Below, piece by piece: positions 13,301 through 26,750 of a stretch of 64,000 bases of DNA. Positions within the stretch are counted from its first letter, which is position 1. Each line of letters opens with the position of its first letter. A program made the position numbers and the translations under genes. Source of the DNA: Antedon mediterranea (taxonomy: Eukaryota; Echinodermata; Crinoidea; Comatulida; Antedonidae); assembly GCF_964355755.1 (NCBI RefSeq), contig NC_092671.1:5591001-5655000 (forward strand), given 5' to 3'. Below the pieces are notes generated by a model, which worked only from the letters and a program-made list of their open reading frames with translations, was not told the DNA's origin and searched no databases.

Positions 13301-16300
13301 TAATAAACTATACCTTATTCATAAACTCAAATTCAGTCAGGTTAATTTGGCCCTTTTACACTGACTCCATTTTTTAAAAATTTTTACAGACATAACAGCA
13401 AACCAAGATACGGAATCCAATCTAATACAGCTGAATTTATCAAACTGTTGTTTAGTAGACTCAATGTTCCAGACTTTGGTTGGTTTGATGCCAAGTGGCT
13501 TAAGTAATTTACACATTTTAAATGTTACCAACAACAATGGATTAACATCAGATCGTGTTAAAGACTTTGCTCAATTAACTTCTGGTAAAGTCGACTTTTA
13601 TTTAAATGCAGTTTTCTGTGTTCTTCCAAAGTCAGACATTTAGTTATGTTTTTGCTTTATTTTTTGCAGATGGTAGTGGTAAAAGCAATCTGCAAGAACT
13701 AATTTATGGCGTGAATGAAGCTGAAAATCTTCCATTCTCTCTGTCCATGTATCAGAACTTATCCAGTTTGGATCTTCGGAAATGTCAGATTGCCACCTCT
13801 AACCTTGTGCAAGTTGCATTCTTCATGAATAAGCCAGACGGCATCTCTTCCTTGTGTCTGGATGGACAAAAGCTTTCTGGTACTGATGTGCTTCAGGTTA
13901 TGTTATCAAATGGTTAGTTCACAAGAAATGCAAAATCCACTTATAAAGTCATGTCTTACAAAATTGTTAACTTTAAGAAAGAAAACTGTTTTAAAATGTT
14001 TTGATGCAACATGGTAATCAAGGAGTAATTGCTAAATGGTATAATTATAGTTATAGATAAACCATATAAATATAAAATAAACTCAGTTCGTATCTGTTTA
14101 TAGGCTCTGATAACAGTTTAGAATCCCTGTCACTGATTGGCTGTGCTTTGAATGATGATGACATGGAACCAATCACATCTGCTCTTAAGTCAGGTCTTGG
14201 TTTGAAGTCACTTAAACTATCAGCCAATAGGATTACAGATAACAGCATTGAAGAAATGGTGCAAGCATTTATATTACAAGAGGACTATGCCTTAGAATGC
14301 ATACATTTAGCAAACAACAAGGTATGTAGTAGTGTGGAGAATTCTGTGATGTATAAGCTGTTGTGATGTCTGCCACTAACAAGTAACTTCATTTTCCAAC
14401 AGATTTCTTGTGAAGGAGCAATTCAAATATCCAAACTTCTTCTTAGTTGCTCGGCATTACACACACTTATTCTGTCACGTAACCACATTGGTGCTAATGG
14501 CCTGAAGACTGTTATTGAAGCTGTAAGGTCTGATTCACGATTAAGACTACTGGATTTGAATGGCCAAGCGCATCCAATAGATGAAGAGGACATGGAAGAA
14601 ATCCTGACAGTACTGGCACATGCCTTAGGTATCAATCAACAGCTTATTTGAGATGGTGATTTCACCTCATTCTCTGTACTGTATCTCATTATGGCCTATG
14701 ATACAGGCGTCATATGTGACACTGTATACAGAAATTTCCTATGATACTGGAAGTATTATAGATACAGTGCAGAGAATTTACTAGGTATTTATACTGAGTG
14801 CAAAAGAACAAATTAACCAACTTTTTTACTATTTTATTAGGTTATACGGTTGAGAGAAATGAATACGGACAGGTTTCTATGTCATCAAACGGCTTAGTTA
14901 GCATCAGTAAAGATCTTACTGTTTTGCTTACTAACCTGGGCAGCATGACTGGTAATGTGGGTCAGGCGGTTGATGGATGCATTATAAAGACTGACTACAG
15001 TAAAGATCATTGGCCATACTTAGGTCTGCAAGAAGTACTGACATTAAGTACAGTCTTGAAGGGCCATTCACCAACAGGTAATATACTATTTTTTATACTG
15101 TACAGTGGCGTAACGGCTATAAGCACTCACTGGCTAAAGCCAGGGCCCCGGAGCTTATGGGGGCCCCCTGAGCAGTGCCCAGAGGCAAAACGGGTATTAA
15201 AATGTGTTGAAAAAGGCTAAGAACGCCTGAGGCCTCCAGCGTTGGAGGGCCACTTAGGGTTCCTAAACCAGGGGCCTCGGGCCTTTGCATTACCACCACT
15301 GATACTGTATTTTGAATTTTGTAGTCAATTTGGAAACGAATCCTGGTTGCTGCAGCACATACCTGGTTGCTGCAGCACATATTATATGGAATTCAAGGAT
15401 AAAGAGTTTTCAATTTTTATTGTTTGCTTTGCTTGTTCACCAAATAAAATGTTTATTTTCTACATCAAAATAAATAAAGTATTGTTTCATATCAGAATCA
15501 GTTATAAGAAAAGCTTTCCATTTCAAATTTAGTATATCAATAGAAAGTCTGACTGTAAATAACATTGATATCAATTGAGCATTTAAACATGTAAAAGATT
15601 ATTGGACTTTGAAAATGTAAATGTTTCTTGATTTGTAGGAAGGGTTCACCTAACAAAAGAAGAATGGAATCTGATTATTGGTGAAGGAAAAGACCCTTGT
15701 GTACCCTCATGGCTACAGGTATTATTTTATGTAATGCTGTACAATAAAACAACTGTCCAAATAATGATATTGATTTGTTCAAACTTTTTTTTTGTATGTT
15801 TGATTATATTTGTTCTTTCCTGACACAATGAACTTTAAACTTTATTTTAATACTTCTAAATAGTAACAACTTTTTAGACAGGTAAAAATGGCAAGATTAC
15901 TGATGACACTAATTTAACATATTTTTTAGGTTGATACCCATAGAGATAGAGCTGTGTACTTGGCGGGTCTTCCGGCAAGTGTATCAGCCAATAGGCTTGA
16001 AGGAGACCTAGACAGTGAAGCCGATTGTGTTATCAGTGAAGTCTGTATCATGAAGGTAAATAATTCATGTTGTATATTTTTTTTCCAGTGGCCAAACATG
16101 CTTCATCAATACCGAATGAAATATTTTGTTTAAACAGCATACTCACCATCTATTTAAATCAACTTCAAGTTGTGTACTTTATATAATCTGTTTATTGTTC
16201 TGAAATAATTCTAAATAATTGAGGGAAAAAATGAATATAGAGATACCATAGGGTTACATAAATTTTAGATAACAATTTTGTTTTCTACTATCAGATTTTA

Positions 16301-19300
16301 AGAATAAGTACGTTTTTGACTAGTAAGTGGCTGGATGTAAAGGTGTATACCCTTGATTTTATAGTAACTAAATATGGTAATCACTGACCTCTGCCTAATT
16401 TGAAACACGCTTTCATTATAAATAGATTTCTTCTACTGTTTTTAATAAAAAAATTGTTGTTTTTTTTTTTCTCAGGATCCTATTTTACAAAAACCAAATG
16501 GCTTATGCTGGATATTAATGTCAGACACAGACTCAGTTGAGAAAGCAGTCAGACTATATGAATCAGGCCAGGTAATAAGATAATCACACTGTTATAAAGA
16601 AACCTTTGTTACATCTTGTCTTTATTAACCTTGTTAAATACATCCATCGGCGATGATAACAACACATAAGCCTGTTTGACTTGTGTGCATCAGCTGAAGT
16701 AATAATGTCAGTCTTGTTCGTCTTCTACAAATCCATCATTTTTTTGAATTATTAAAGAGATCTTTCGTCGAGGGAATTGCACATACAAAATTATCTGATT
16801 TTTATATGATCTGTTTCATCACACACTGAGCCGACAGAAGGACAATTTTGTATTGTTTCAATTCTAATGCCAAGAAACTTTCATTCACATTTTAAACAAG
16901 TAGTATCATGGCTCTCTTGGGAGTTTTTTGATACACCTCTCAAATACGGAATAAGGCACTGTGAAGTCTTGGATTAGTATTCTGTGGGGACGCAGAAAAT
17001 TGGTGTATCATTGTTATACAGTATGTTTGTAGAGGCTTTCATGGGAATTTAAAATTTAACTTTAGTTTAATTTATTGGATCAAGATGCTAGACCTTGTCT
17101 TTTAAAATATCATATTACGTCCGTCCGTAATCTAATTTTAACAAATGTTATTGGTTTCAGTGAACTTGAACAAAAGTGTCTTTATATCCTGTCAGGTGGG
17201 GTGCAGTGAGACTACTGCCCTCTATAACAAGCGTGTAATCTTAACTTTTTAGAATCTTCCAATCTTGAGCTCAGGTGAACACAGGGGTGCATGGGATAAC
17301 TGACAAATTAATGAACTGTTTTATTACTGACGGTTTTATTGTTGTAGTTAGCTTGGATCATGGAGGTATAAATAAGCAATTCCTAAATATGGTAGAAAAC
17401 GTTTAAGTATAGTAGTTATGGCCACTTAAGGGTCATGTCCAGGCTACTACAACATACCGGTAAATGGATTTTCCACCACAAGTTGACTGAAACCTTTTTG
17501 TTTTGTTACTAATCCCTAAATATTTATTATTTTTGAGTTCTTTAATATTTAATTTTTTTTCTGTTTGTGGTAATAGTAAATGTAGTAGTAAACTCTGGCA
17601 ACTTAAAATTAGAAGTATTAACAATTATAATTATTTTTTCTTCTAGGCTCGTTTATTTAACCAGGCCTATATAATATCTAGACTGGATGTTATCATTACT
17701 GATGTGGTGTTAGAAGGGGTAGAAAATAAAGCACAGTGAGTAGATGACTAAAATTCCTTGTCCTGGTACCCACCAAGGTGCTTACCTTGCTTATACCCTC
17801 ACCTATCTACTTATCTACACCCTTCCCCAAACAATGGCATGCAACCAAGCTAAACAATGCAGGGTGGTGCTCAAATGAAATTCAACACACCCATCTCAAT
17901 ATAACATTATTCACAAAAATAAGCCGATAATTAAAATATTCAACAAAAATGTATTAACCAAATCATAGAGATATCTATAATATCTCTATGTTCACTATAA
18001 TATCTGTATGACCAAATCTAAGACAGTTAGGCAACGACAACAAAAAAACTAAAACACTAAAAATAGACCTGTAACTAAAATAAAATAAAAAATATTAACG
18101 CAAAAAGCAAAATATATTTCTACAGGTGTATAAACAATGTTAGTAAGTCTCTCGATGCTTTTAAAATACTTATTTAAATTTTACAGATGTTTAATTTGAA
18201 ATATTTAGTACAAATTGAAGGTCATTTATCAATTAGCTTCCTGAATTATATTTAGGGCTCCAGAATGATAAGTAGGCTGGTGAATTTAGTCATTATACTA
18301 CGCATAACCCTATGCATAATTCCCGACAGAGACCTGTAAGATATCAGAAAGTCTATACTTTACATTAAATGTATAATTCTCAACCTAGAGGTCTGTGGGC
18401 GGATGCATCGGTTTTGAAAAGTAGAGTACTAAAGTACAACCAATGTTATGTGATATTGGTTGTTATTGATAAGATTACAACATAATGGTGACTGGTTTAG
18501 AGTGATAAAATGATTATTAACCTCTCATTAACCTAAGAAAAAAAAATGGCAACCACATAATCTCTTAAACATCATATTAATTTTTTTTTTTTGTAACCTG
18601 ATGGTGCTATAGTAATTTAATTATAACTAAGCCAGAACAGACCCATAGTTTACAACAACAAAATAAAGTTTGGATGCTTCGTTTGATTTATGATACCAAT
18701 GGCCTACCTAAATGTTATACTGTATTTAGTCAAAACAATTATGAATGCTGTGACCCCAATTGATATCACCTCATTGGTGTAAGGTGTTCCCCAGTTCCCA
18801 ATCCAAATTCCATGTTACTTTTATAATAATGCGTTATTTTTTAGTATAGCTACAAATATTAATGATTAATGTTTACTTTTACGTGCAAGTTGTATTGCAC
18901 TATGTAATGTAATTCCAAGTATTATAAAGCAAAACAAGCCAATGGAATTTCCTTACCAATTTATGATGACTGCATAATCAATAATTTTGTAATGTGTGAT
19001 TTATTGCTGTTAGCTTCTTGCTACTTTCTTGCTATTTTGCGACACCAGCCATTAAGACTAAGAGCAAACTATTTTTGGCATTCGCATTACGAGTCAAGTC
19101 CACATACCTTGTGGGATGAAAATGTTTGCATACCTACTGTATAATACTGCATTACATTAATTACTATTGCAGTAAAACCCTATAGCAAAATGTCCCAGGG
19201 TAGACACTCTTAATAAAGGTAAAGGTATTATATTTGTCCTCAAGTGTGCAGAAGGTGTTGCCTTAATGGGTTCTATTGTAATCTATATTATTGGATACAT

Positions 19301-19598
19301 ACTTGTATATCACTCCTTTTATAATTGTTTTGTCTTCTTTGTTATGTATATGGCAGAAATTGAATTTATAAAAATTTTCATTTTATTTATTAAAAAATTA
19401 TTGATACCTTGCGTTCTATTGCTCTGTGAATATTAATTATTATTTTTTTATAGGGAAGAGATGGAGCGACGAGCGAAACAACGAGTTGCTGAGAATGAGG
19501 AGCATCGTGCTCTTCTTGAGACAAGTTTTGTGGCATCAAAAGCAAGACATGAATATGCTGCTGCTAACCCAGCCTACGCTGATGGCAGGGTATGGTAG
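10382..19598 (+). CDS. N-myristoylated acidic leucine-rich-repeat protein, 17 coding exons
   Basis: Not recognised as a named gene. Coding exons: 10382-11561, 11705-11898, 12128-12253, 12367-12503, 12597-12738, 12870-12995, 13136-13250, 13390-13584, 13670-13912, 14104-14321, 14403-14628, 14841-15077, 15639-15718, 15930-16055, 16476-16571, 17647-17735, 19454-19598. All junctions are GT-AG and in phase, giving 1,224 residues. The start follows an acceptor (TTTTTTAG) and begins MGCGGSK, a strong N-myristoylation signal with a nearby Cys, implying membrane tethering. Residues 2-393 are acidic and low-complexity, with an internal duplication (EEDNRNVCEEQT twice) and 15-residue repeats (VTGEVGNGSTEEVG type). 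Residues about 430-970 are ribonuclease-inhibitor/CARMIL-like LRRs (LDLSGNHIG, LNVSNN, LDVSSNQLG, LDFSHNHI). Residues about 1078-1170 (AVYLAGLPASV then GLCWILMSD) resemble RRM strands. The tail is a charged helix ending RVW. An upstream noncoding exon ending at 9913 is likely. The function is unknown; a scaffold is plausible. Confidence 0.85.
11290..11515 (+). repeat. In-frame 45-bp coding minisatellite
   Basis: It encodes imperfect 15-residue units (NNGSPEEVGDVTGEV, GNGSTEEVGNVTGEV and relatives) within the first coding exon of the LRR gene. The unit length keeps the frame. Copy number is likely variable. Confidence 0.85.
15095..15309. mobile_element. hAT-like MITE with 8-bp target duplication
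   Basis: A 199-bp GC-rich element (15103-15301) beginning CAGTGGCGTAAC and ending ACCACCACTG, flanked on both sides by the 8-bp direct repeat ATACTGTA (15095-15102 and 15302-15309). Eight-bp duplications and CAGTG-type ends are hAT hallmarks. It lies in the intron after coding exon 12 and its base composition contrasts sharply with the AT-rich intron. Confidence 0.85.
15341..15380 (+). repeat. 20-bp tandem duplication
   Basis: CCTGGTTGCTGCAGCACAT occurs twice head to tail within the same intron as the hAT-like element, 31 bp downstream of it. Confidence 0.85.
17957..18018. repeat. Hairpin insertion flanked by ACCAAATC
   Basis: The direct repeats ACCAAATC (17957-17964 and 18011-18018) enclose 46 bp that begins with the hairpin ATAGAGATAT/ATATCTCTAT. 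The layout is the same as the tiny hairpin insertions elsewhere in the window, with a different sequence. It lies in the last intron of the LRR gene. Confidence 0.45.
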
Positions 19599-20133
19599 TG
19601 GATGAAATCACTACAACATAGGAATTAATTAATCCGCTGCTTCCATCTTTATCAATGTCAAAAGTGGGAAATTATTCAAAAAACTATGTTCCGATTTATG
19701 GCCGTGGAGTACAATATTTACAGCGCACACAACTGAGTTTGGTTTTCCGAAGAATACACGAAGTATTGAAAAGTATACAAAAAGCTGAACGTGTAATAGT
19801 ACCATTAAATATCCATTTTAATTGTTAAGTAGAACATATACTGAAATGCATGTGATACACTCAGGTAATATACTGATATACAAAAACATATGGAATCTGT
19901 AAACGTTTTTGTAAAACAGTGTGAATTTATATTGTAATTTTTAAATCCCTATTTCAAAAGCCAGATTTATATAATAACATACATGTGTGAATTAAGCGCC
20001 TTGTTTATAGACATTGCTATCTATATTTCTAAAGAGTTATTTATTATTAGACTATCTTTGTAAATATTTTTTCTCAGAAAGATATATATTATATTTTACT
20101 TTCATTTTGTGATATTTGGTGCTTCGATGTGCA

Positions 20134-20139
20134 AATAAA
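20134..20139 (+). promoter_or_regulatory. Probable polyadenylation signal of the LRR gene
   Basis: AATAAA followed by a GT-rich stretch (TGGTGCTGTGTCTTTGTC), about 540 bp after the stop codon. The interval 19599-20133 is read as 3' UTR. Confidence 0.5.
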
Positions 20140-20589
20140 TACTGGTGCTGTGTCTTTGTCTCTGAACAAATTAAATAAGTTAATGCTGGGTAATTTAATT
20201 TTGCTTTGTATCATGCGACTGTTTTTTGTCCGTCTGTCATAGCTCTATTGTTTTAAATTGGCCGAATGCCCTAACTATACTAACAGCATATTGGTTGTGA
20301 ATATGTATTGAGGAAATAGACTAATTAATTGCAAATATTGTAATGCATTAATTAAAAGAGGATGCTTTTACAAATATTAATGTAATGTAGTGTCTCTATT
20401 GTAATTAAGTTTCTCGGCTCAATACATATTTAGTAAATAATACTGACGCTGTGTATGTAACTTGTTTAATATATTTTCGAAGAAAATGAAATATGGTCAA
20501 TCATTTTATTGTGATTTGTCTCGTTTCCTATTTGTTCTTTTACGTCTGTCACGAACCTAGTTTAAAGTTTAAATTGCTACCTTGCCTAT

Positions 20590-20690
20590 AGCTCTGTCTA
20601 CACTATCAAACTTATGTGACAAAAATATGCCTATATATGGACACGATGACGTCATATCACTACCATATTTGGACACAACACAGTTTCACT
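20590..20690. mobile_element. MITE family M, copy 3 (right end lost)
   Basis: It starts GCTCTGTCTACACTATCAAAC and keeps the internal TATATGGACACGATGACGTCATATCAC block. The terminal inverted copy is missing. Confidence 0.65.
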
Positions 20691-20865
20691 TATGCTAATA
20701 ACACTGTTGACTTCTAGGCAGTAAATGAACTTATTCCTAAATTTACTTGTAGAACAACTAATTAATCAGATTAAACACCTTTATGCAAGTACAAAATAGA
20801 TACGTGACAATATTATTGACATTTGTAATATTGAGATCTCATTGACAACTAATTGCATAACGAGT

Positions 20866-20937
20866 GGTTCTATGGTGTAATGGTTAGCACTCTGGACTTT
20901 GAATCCAGCGATCCGAGTTCAAGTCTCGGTAGAACCT
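20866..20937 (+). tRNA. tRNA-Gln(TTG), solitary copy 1
   Basis: 72 nt with perfect acceptor pairing GGTTCTA/TAGAACC, discriminator T, and anticodon loop CTTTGAA giving TTG. D and T arms pair. A TTTT terminator follows within about 10 nt. GATCTC and TTGACA lie about 26 nt upstream, shared with the gene at 22012. Base 44 is C, whereas the large minus-strand array has T. Confidence 0.97.
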
Positions 20938-22011
20938 CATTTATTTTGTACGAATATTATAATAATTTTTTGGAAACTTCACTTTTACAACAGGGACACT
21001 CTTTGAAGACAAAGGTGCGTTCAACTTAAAATGAAACAAAATAAATGCCAAAAAAAACAAACAGCTGATACTCAAATGAGCTATGGACAAAATAAGTAGG
21101 CCTACTGATACTACTACAACCTATTCCATAATTGAGTCACGTGACTGATTTCTGAAGACGAGTAGGCCTCTATACTCAATGGAAGCAGATTACAATTCAT
21201 TTAATAGTATTGATCATTCTTATTGATATCCAACAGACACAATTTCAAAGAACACATCGCGTCTGACATACTGACACCCTCCGTCTCCTGTTCCATCATC
21301 TTCAAAACAACAAAAATACAAAATGACAAAATGTTCCCAAAACTTGTCTGTCAAATTGGTTCAAATTTAATCCAATATTCATCAGATTGCAAATGTAATT
21401 CTGTTGGGAAAACGAATTAGTGTATTCCAGGCCAGTGTTGAGTTTAAGTCATATTTTGGAAAGATTTCAAGTTTGTTGGTTCCTACATTTCTTATCTTTT
21501 TTTTTATCTTGTTATAGGCTCATCAAACTTATCATCTTATCCGTTTAAATTTAGTAGTTTTGTGAATAATACAACCATGGTTTATGTGCCCTGTAAATGA
21601 CAACACAAACGATAGATAGGTCCTTCTCTTCTAAGACTTTAAAATCTCGGGTAGAAGAATCCTGCCTCCGTCCACAGGCAAAGTGGCCCTAATGGTGGTT
21701 TCAAGAAATCCGCCTCTACTATACAATAAATTTTGCGCGAACTAAACGATTAAAATACCATCATAAAAGTGTAGGAATGGATATCATCAAAATGTTAACT
21801 GGGATTATGACTATTAATTCTTAAGCCCTAAACAACAAAAAACATTAATCCGCCCATTTTTTGCAAACAAAAAGGCACACAATAAGCAGAATCAAGCTAT
21901 AAAGAATACACAAAGGATTGACAACATTACGGACGCAGCGGATTTGTCAATTTGACATGTGTCAAATTGGTGTGTTAAAGATCTCCTTGACAGACTAGAC
22001 ACGTAACAGCC

Positions 22012-22083
22012 GGTTCTATGGTGTAATGGTTAGCACTCTGGACTTTGAATCCAGCGATCCGAGTTCAAGTCTCGGTAGAACCT
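22012..22083 (+). tRNA. tRNA-Gln(TTG), solitary copy 2
   Basis: Identical to the gene at 20866, with a T6 terminator just after the gene. The upstream sequence retains GATCTC then TTGACA about 27 nt before the start, suggesting the two are an older duplication. It is on the opposite strand to the array. Confidence 0.97.
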
Positions 22084-25000
22084 CACTTTTTTGCATGAAT
22101 ACAACCTCGGCCGATTGTGAAATTTTAATTATTACTAATGGATGTTGTGTAATGTAAGTTTTAATTTAAATATGTAGGCCTATCAAAAGAAAATATTATT
22201 GAATAAAGTCTCTGAAAAAAAAAATGTAATAAAAAAAAATTATTTAATAATTTTTTTATATAAAACAAAATCATGATCACCACAAGGTTTTTATTTTTAT
22301 CATTTTAGTAAGCCTATATTTAATAATATAAATATATGAATGATGATATAAAACCGTTATTTATTGTTTTTAATTAATTTCTTTTCTTACAAAATGATTC
22401 TTAAGGCCTAATATCTTTATTACAATTTCACGTTAGTATCAGTTTGTAGTTTCATTTTAGTAGTTTAGTTAGTTCACACAAGAAATGACGATGCGTATTT
22501 AAACACGAACGATAAATTATCGATGCAGTAATAAATTCTATTTATTTTAGTTTATTTTTAAACCTATAGATTTCTTTACCGAAAGTGTCAGTTGAATGAT
22601 ATCAACTCCATTGATGAACGTCATTCAATCATTTTGACTAAATAAGGTTAAATGATTCGTTCTTGCCCGAAGTTCCATAAAGATAAATAGATACATAAAT
22701 AGATAACTAGAGTCTGGCACCACGAAGGGGAGAAATTGAAAATAAAATGTATTAATAGAAATTAACATTAACCATCCAAAAAGACAGAACGGGATAATCG
22801 TTAGCATAAAATATGATCAATCCAAGAAAAAAATAAATATATTTATACAAAATTACTTAAATACACGATTAATGTTTGTTTTAAAATGTATAAAAACAAC
22901 AGAAACTAAAAGGAGAAAGGGTAAGAAAAAAGAGAAAATATTAATAATGTTATGAATTTTTTTTTTAAAGAGTATGATCAAAATAAATTATTTGAAATTC
23001 AATACTTACCTACCTTATTTAGGGCCTACGTACCTTATTAATTTATATTATTGTATAATAGTTTATGAAAGAAAGAAAATAAATGTTCACGTTGAACTTG
23101 ATAAGAGAATTTTAAAAAAAAACTAATGATTATATGAAATGATGTGTAACTAAAACCTGTTTATTCTCTGTGACGCAAAACAACGTTTAATTTGCATTTT
23201 ATTTAAAGCATATTCATGACTTTATGTATAGTTATTTAACTCGTTTAAATTGTATTGTTTTAATCGGTAATTAAATGACAGAGTGCGTAATTGAGTAAAT
23301 TCACAATCGAGATCGATTCCCAGTCGAATTATAAATGAAATCGATACGATATCTTAGGATTACCAATACATTTAACAAATTAACAACAACCTCCAAGTAC
23401 TCGCACATACGTAAAAGAAAATAGGTCATTAATATGAAATTGAGATGAAATTGATATAAAAATAATTTGTTTAAATTGACGGTATTTTTCAATTGGAGTA
23501 TGTCCTTAGTGTGACACACTTTAGCAGTAACCTGTTAATTTTAATTAAATGATCAGGAATTTTTCCAAACGACTTGCTGACGACTTACTTTTGTATATTG
23601 TAATTTGTAAAAACATGGCCTGTTTCTGCTGCATATAAAAAAATAACCGGTTAAAATCGGTGTGAATAAATTAACTCCATTTTCTTGGGAGCAGAAACGG
23701 TAAAATTGTTGGTAACGGTTAAAAGGCAGCGTAAAATAACCGGTTAAAATCACCCATTCGTCAGTCAAAATGTATTAATATGATAAAAAAAAAAACAAGA
23801 GTGTAGGCTTAAACGAAAGTAATAAAACTCTTCTTTATGTCTAAAACACATAAACCAACCAACGTTCATTTATATAATAAGGTAGTTCTAAAAATGGATA
23901 GATATTTCTATGCATTTATATCATATCGTTTTTTTTACAAAAAATTTAGCAGTTTTCAGCTCATATTTAACTTCTTTCGTGTAAAGTATATACAATGTTG
24001 ATGAAGAATCTAATGATGTTATTATAGAATTTGCATCATAAAATACTAAATAGGACATTACACTATCAAATGGGGCCTTATTATGACATCTGTTACCATA
24101 ATAATACAAACAACAGTATTTAGCTATAAATATAACTAATATAGTTAAACGACTCGTGGAAAGTGTGCATTTATAACTTGTCACCTAATCGTTGTATTAA
24201 TCCCAGGCTCGTTGATCTAAAAAATAGACGGCAAATCAGGAGAGTTCTACTCACATCTTCTGTACAATCTTATATTCTATTCAATCGCATTACGATAACC
24301 TAACGCACATAGAGATATTATAGTAAACTCTATGCCGAACGTAACAAATATAGTTCCTTAACACCAACAAAATGTATTCCTCGGGCTCATGATGACGAAT
24401 ACACAAAAGTGCTGACCTTAGACGAAGTACAAAGCAATTATTATGATTATTCTCTATATATTTTGTACCGAATGCTAATTCGGAAATAATTAGCATATTA
24501 TGTTTTTAAATAACCACCATCTCCCTAGGTCTTAATTATATAATAAGTATTTAATAAGGTTACTGACCTAAGACTCTTAACATTGTTGTTGGATCAGAAA
24601 TTAGAAAATCGATAGATTGCATTACGATCACTGGCAATTCTATCATGAATTAGAATTCAAGAATACCACAATAAACATGTATTGGGTCTATAATCTTATG
24701 TTTAGAACTATAATACGCCGGACGCATTGAAGCTATGCAAAAAATTTAAATCCAGTTCAGACATTAGGCCTAAAAACGCATACAGAATGCGTGATATCAG
24801 AGGTCTAATATTTTTGTCATAACAGGATTTGACACTTCAAATAGCAGACAATATTTTAGGTCAATTTCCTAATTATAAGTCCACTCTTGAGCAGTTGTTA
24901 GAGCTTCTGCTCTTTATGGGTATATTGATGTCGTCTGCTATGTGCATACGTCATAACTTGGCCAGAACGTGCAAATCTGTTCGCGAAACTGCCTGATCTA

Positions 25001-25500
25001 AAAATAAACCAGGGCTAATGTATTCACAGCTTCAAAATTGGTTTATCAAGATACAATATAAAATATGTTAACTTAATGGTTTTATTTCATGCTACTGTAT
25101 AATAGCCAATTAAAATTGTGGTGTTTATATTTATCTTCATTTTATTATTCAAGGCCAGTGCACCTTTAAATTGAAAACAAAATGAAATGTTGGTATATGA
25201 CGTGGCTGTCTTGAATCTTATCAAATATATTTCTGAATTGTTTTAACCAACGGGTTCTCACCCAAATCTAATCCTAACCAATTAATAAACATAGCTATAT
25301 TGATTTGATTAAGAAACTAAACAAAACCTATAGCATTGTTGATAATATTATGCAGAATTTACACAGGTCCTAATTTAATTCATAATGGATGAAGACATAA
25401 CCTACATATACATAGGTAAACATTGGATGTCTTGTCGAATCCAATATTGATTGAATAATTACTGCAGTGCGGTATTTATATGTATTGTATTATTCATGTA

Positions 25501-25640
25501 CACTGGGTGACCTCTTCGGTCAAAGAATGACCTCCCAGAGGGCCCAGTTATGATCAGTGGCTGTGATGTATTAGTACACCGGGGTAAACCCCCTACTCGT
25601 CGTATACCGGGGTAACCCCTTACTCGTCTCGAAAGATGTA
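25501..25640. repeat. GC-richer candidate repeat with 27-bp duplication
   Basis: CACTGGGTGACC, GGTCAAAGAATGACC and two tandem ACCGGGGTAA(A)CCCC-CTACTCGTC units stand out from the AT-rich surroundings. It looks like part of an interspersed repeat, but no second copy is in the window. Confidence 0.35.
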
Positions 25641-26032
25641 TCTAAAATAATTTTGGCTAATCATTGCTGAGACAGTTTTCCATTCTATAAAATTAATAGG
25701 AATCCTTTAAAATCGTGGAAATGATACATACTTTAACGTCACAAAAACTTAGAAATGACTTTATACATTTATAACTTTATTACTCATATCATGGCAGGCA
25801 ATTTATAGATAATGTATAAATAAATTAAATGACATTATCTGTATGTTTTAAAATGAGGTCCTTGCACGTTTTGATGAACCATGTAAGCTTACTGTAGAAT
25901 CACGAACATAGTGATTGTGACGTCACCGGATCTTCAATGTGTTATCTTTTACAGAGTAAAGCCTAACTATAATTCATAAATAACAGTGGAATTATTTGGA
26001 TGGGGTATTTTCAAACTTGATTGACCGCGTAT

Positions 26033-26071
26033 AAGAATGAATGAATGTCTAAGAATGAATGAATGTCTAAG
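26033..26071 (+). repeat. 18-19-bp tandem duplication
   Basis: AAGAATGAATGAATGTCT occurs twice in tandem. Confidence 0.8.
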
Positions 26072-26618
26072 ATAATGACGTCATTTCGTCAATAATTTTC
26101 ATATTTGAGACATTCTTTTTATTTGTATTTTTTTATTATTAGTCACTTAAAAGGATCCCAATGGAAATAAGCTAATAAGCTTTTTGAGCTATCCTGAAAA
26201 ATATTGCAATTTCAGTAATTTATGTTATCACTTGTATATATTTTTTATGATGATTTTCCTAACAAATTCAAATCAAATCAAACTACGTGACAATATGCAG
26301 ATAATATAATAAAACATTTTATGTAGGCCTATTAAATGAAATTATTTTTAGTCTGAAAGAAGTCTTAGCTTGTTATTGATATGATCGGGAAAAGTTCGCA
26401 AAGACATGATTGTATCATGCTATAGGGCTACTCTATTTGATTTCCCTACGCGATAGATTACTCATAATAATGTTAAAATAATAGACAAATAATGTTTGTA
26501 TAAAATGTTCCGCTCAATTAAATATTTTAAGGATCCTGCCAAGTTTACAAGTACATCGAGACTGCTAATAGTTTTATCGGGTAGACGTATATTGAATGTT
26601 TAGTTACGGCTTTCTGCG

Positions 26619-26750
26619 AAGCCTTGTCCCTATCAAACTTTATGTGACAGAAAAATGTGATGTGCCCATATATGGACACGATGATGTCATATCACTACCA
26701 TTGGGCACATCACTCTTTGTCAATTAGTTTGATAGTGTAGACAGAGCTTA
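26619..26750. mobile_element. MITE family M, copy 4
   Basis: The left end is damaged (GCCTTGTCCCTATCAAACT); the right end is intact (GATAGTGTAGACAGAGCTTA). Together with 130 bp to its right it is repeated in inverted orientation at 32560-32830. Confidence 0.7.

Noticed and set aside
15103-15301. GC-rich reading frames over 15117-15380 on both strands as coding exons
   Set aside because: They coincide with the hAT-like MITE inside an intron, and the flanking exons join in phase without them.
21223-24496. Several 60-87-codon frames
   Set aside because: Lengths are expected by chance in this composition, with no motifs or splice-site support.
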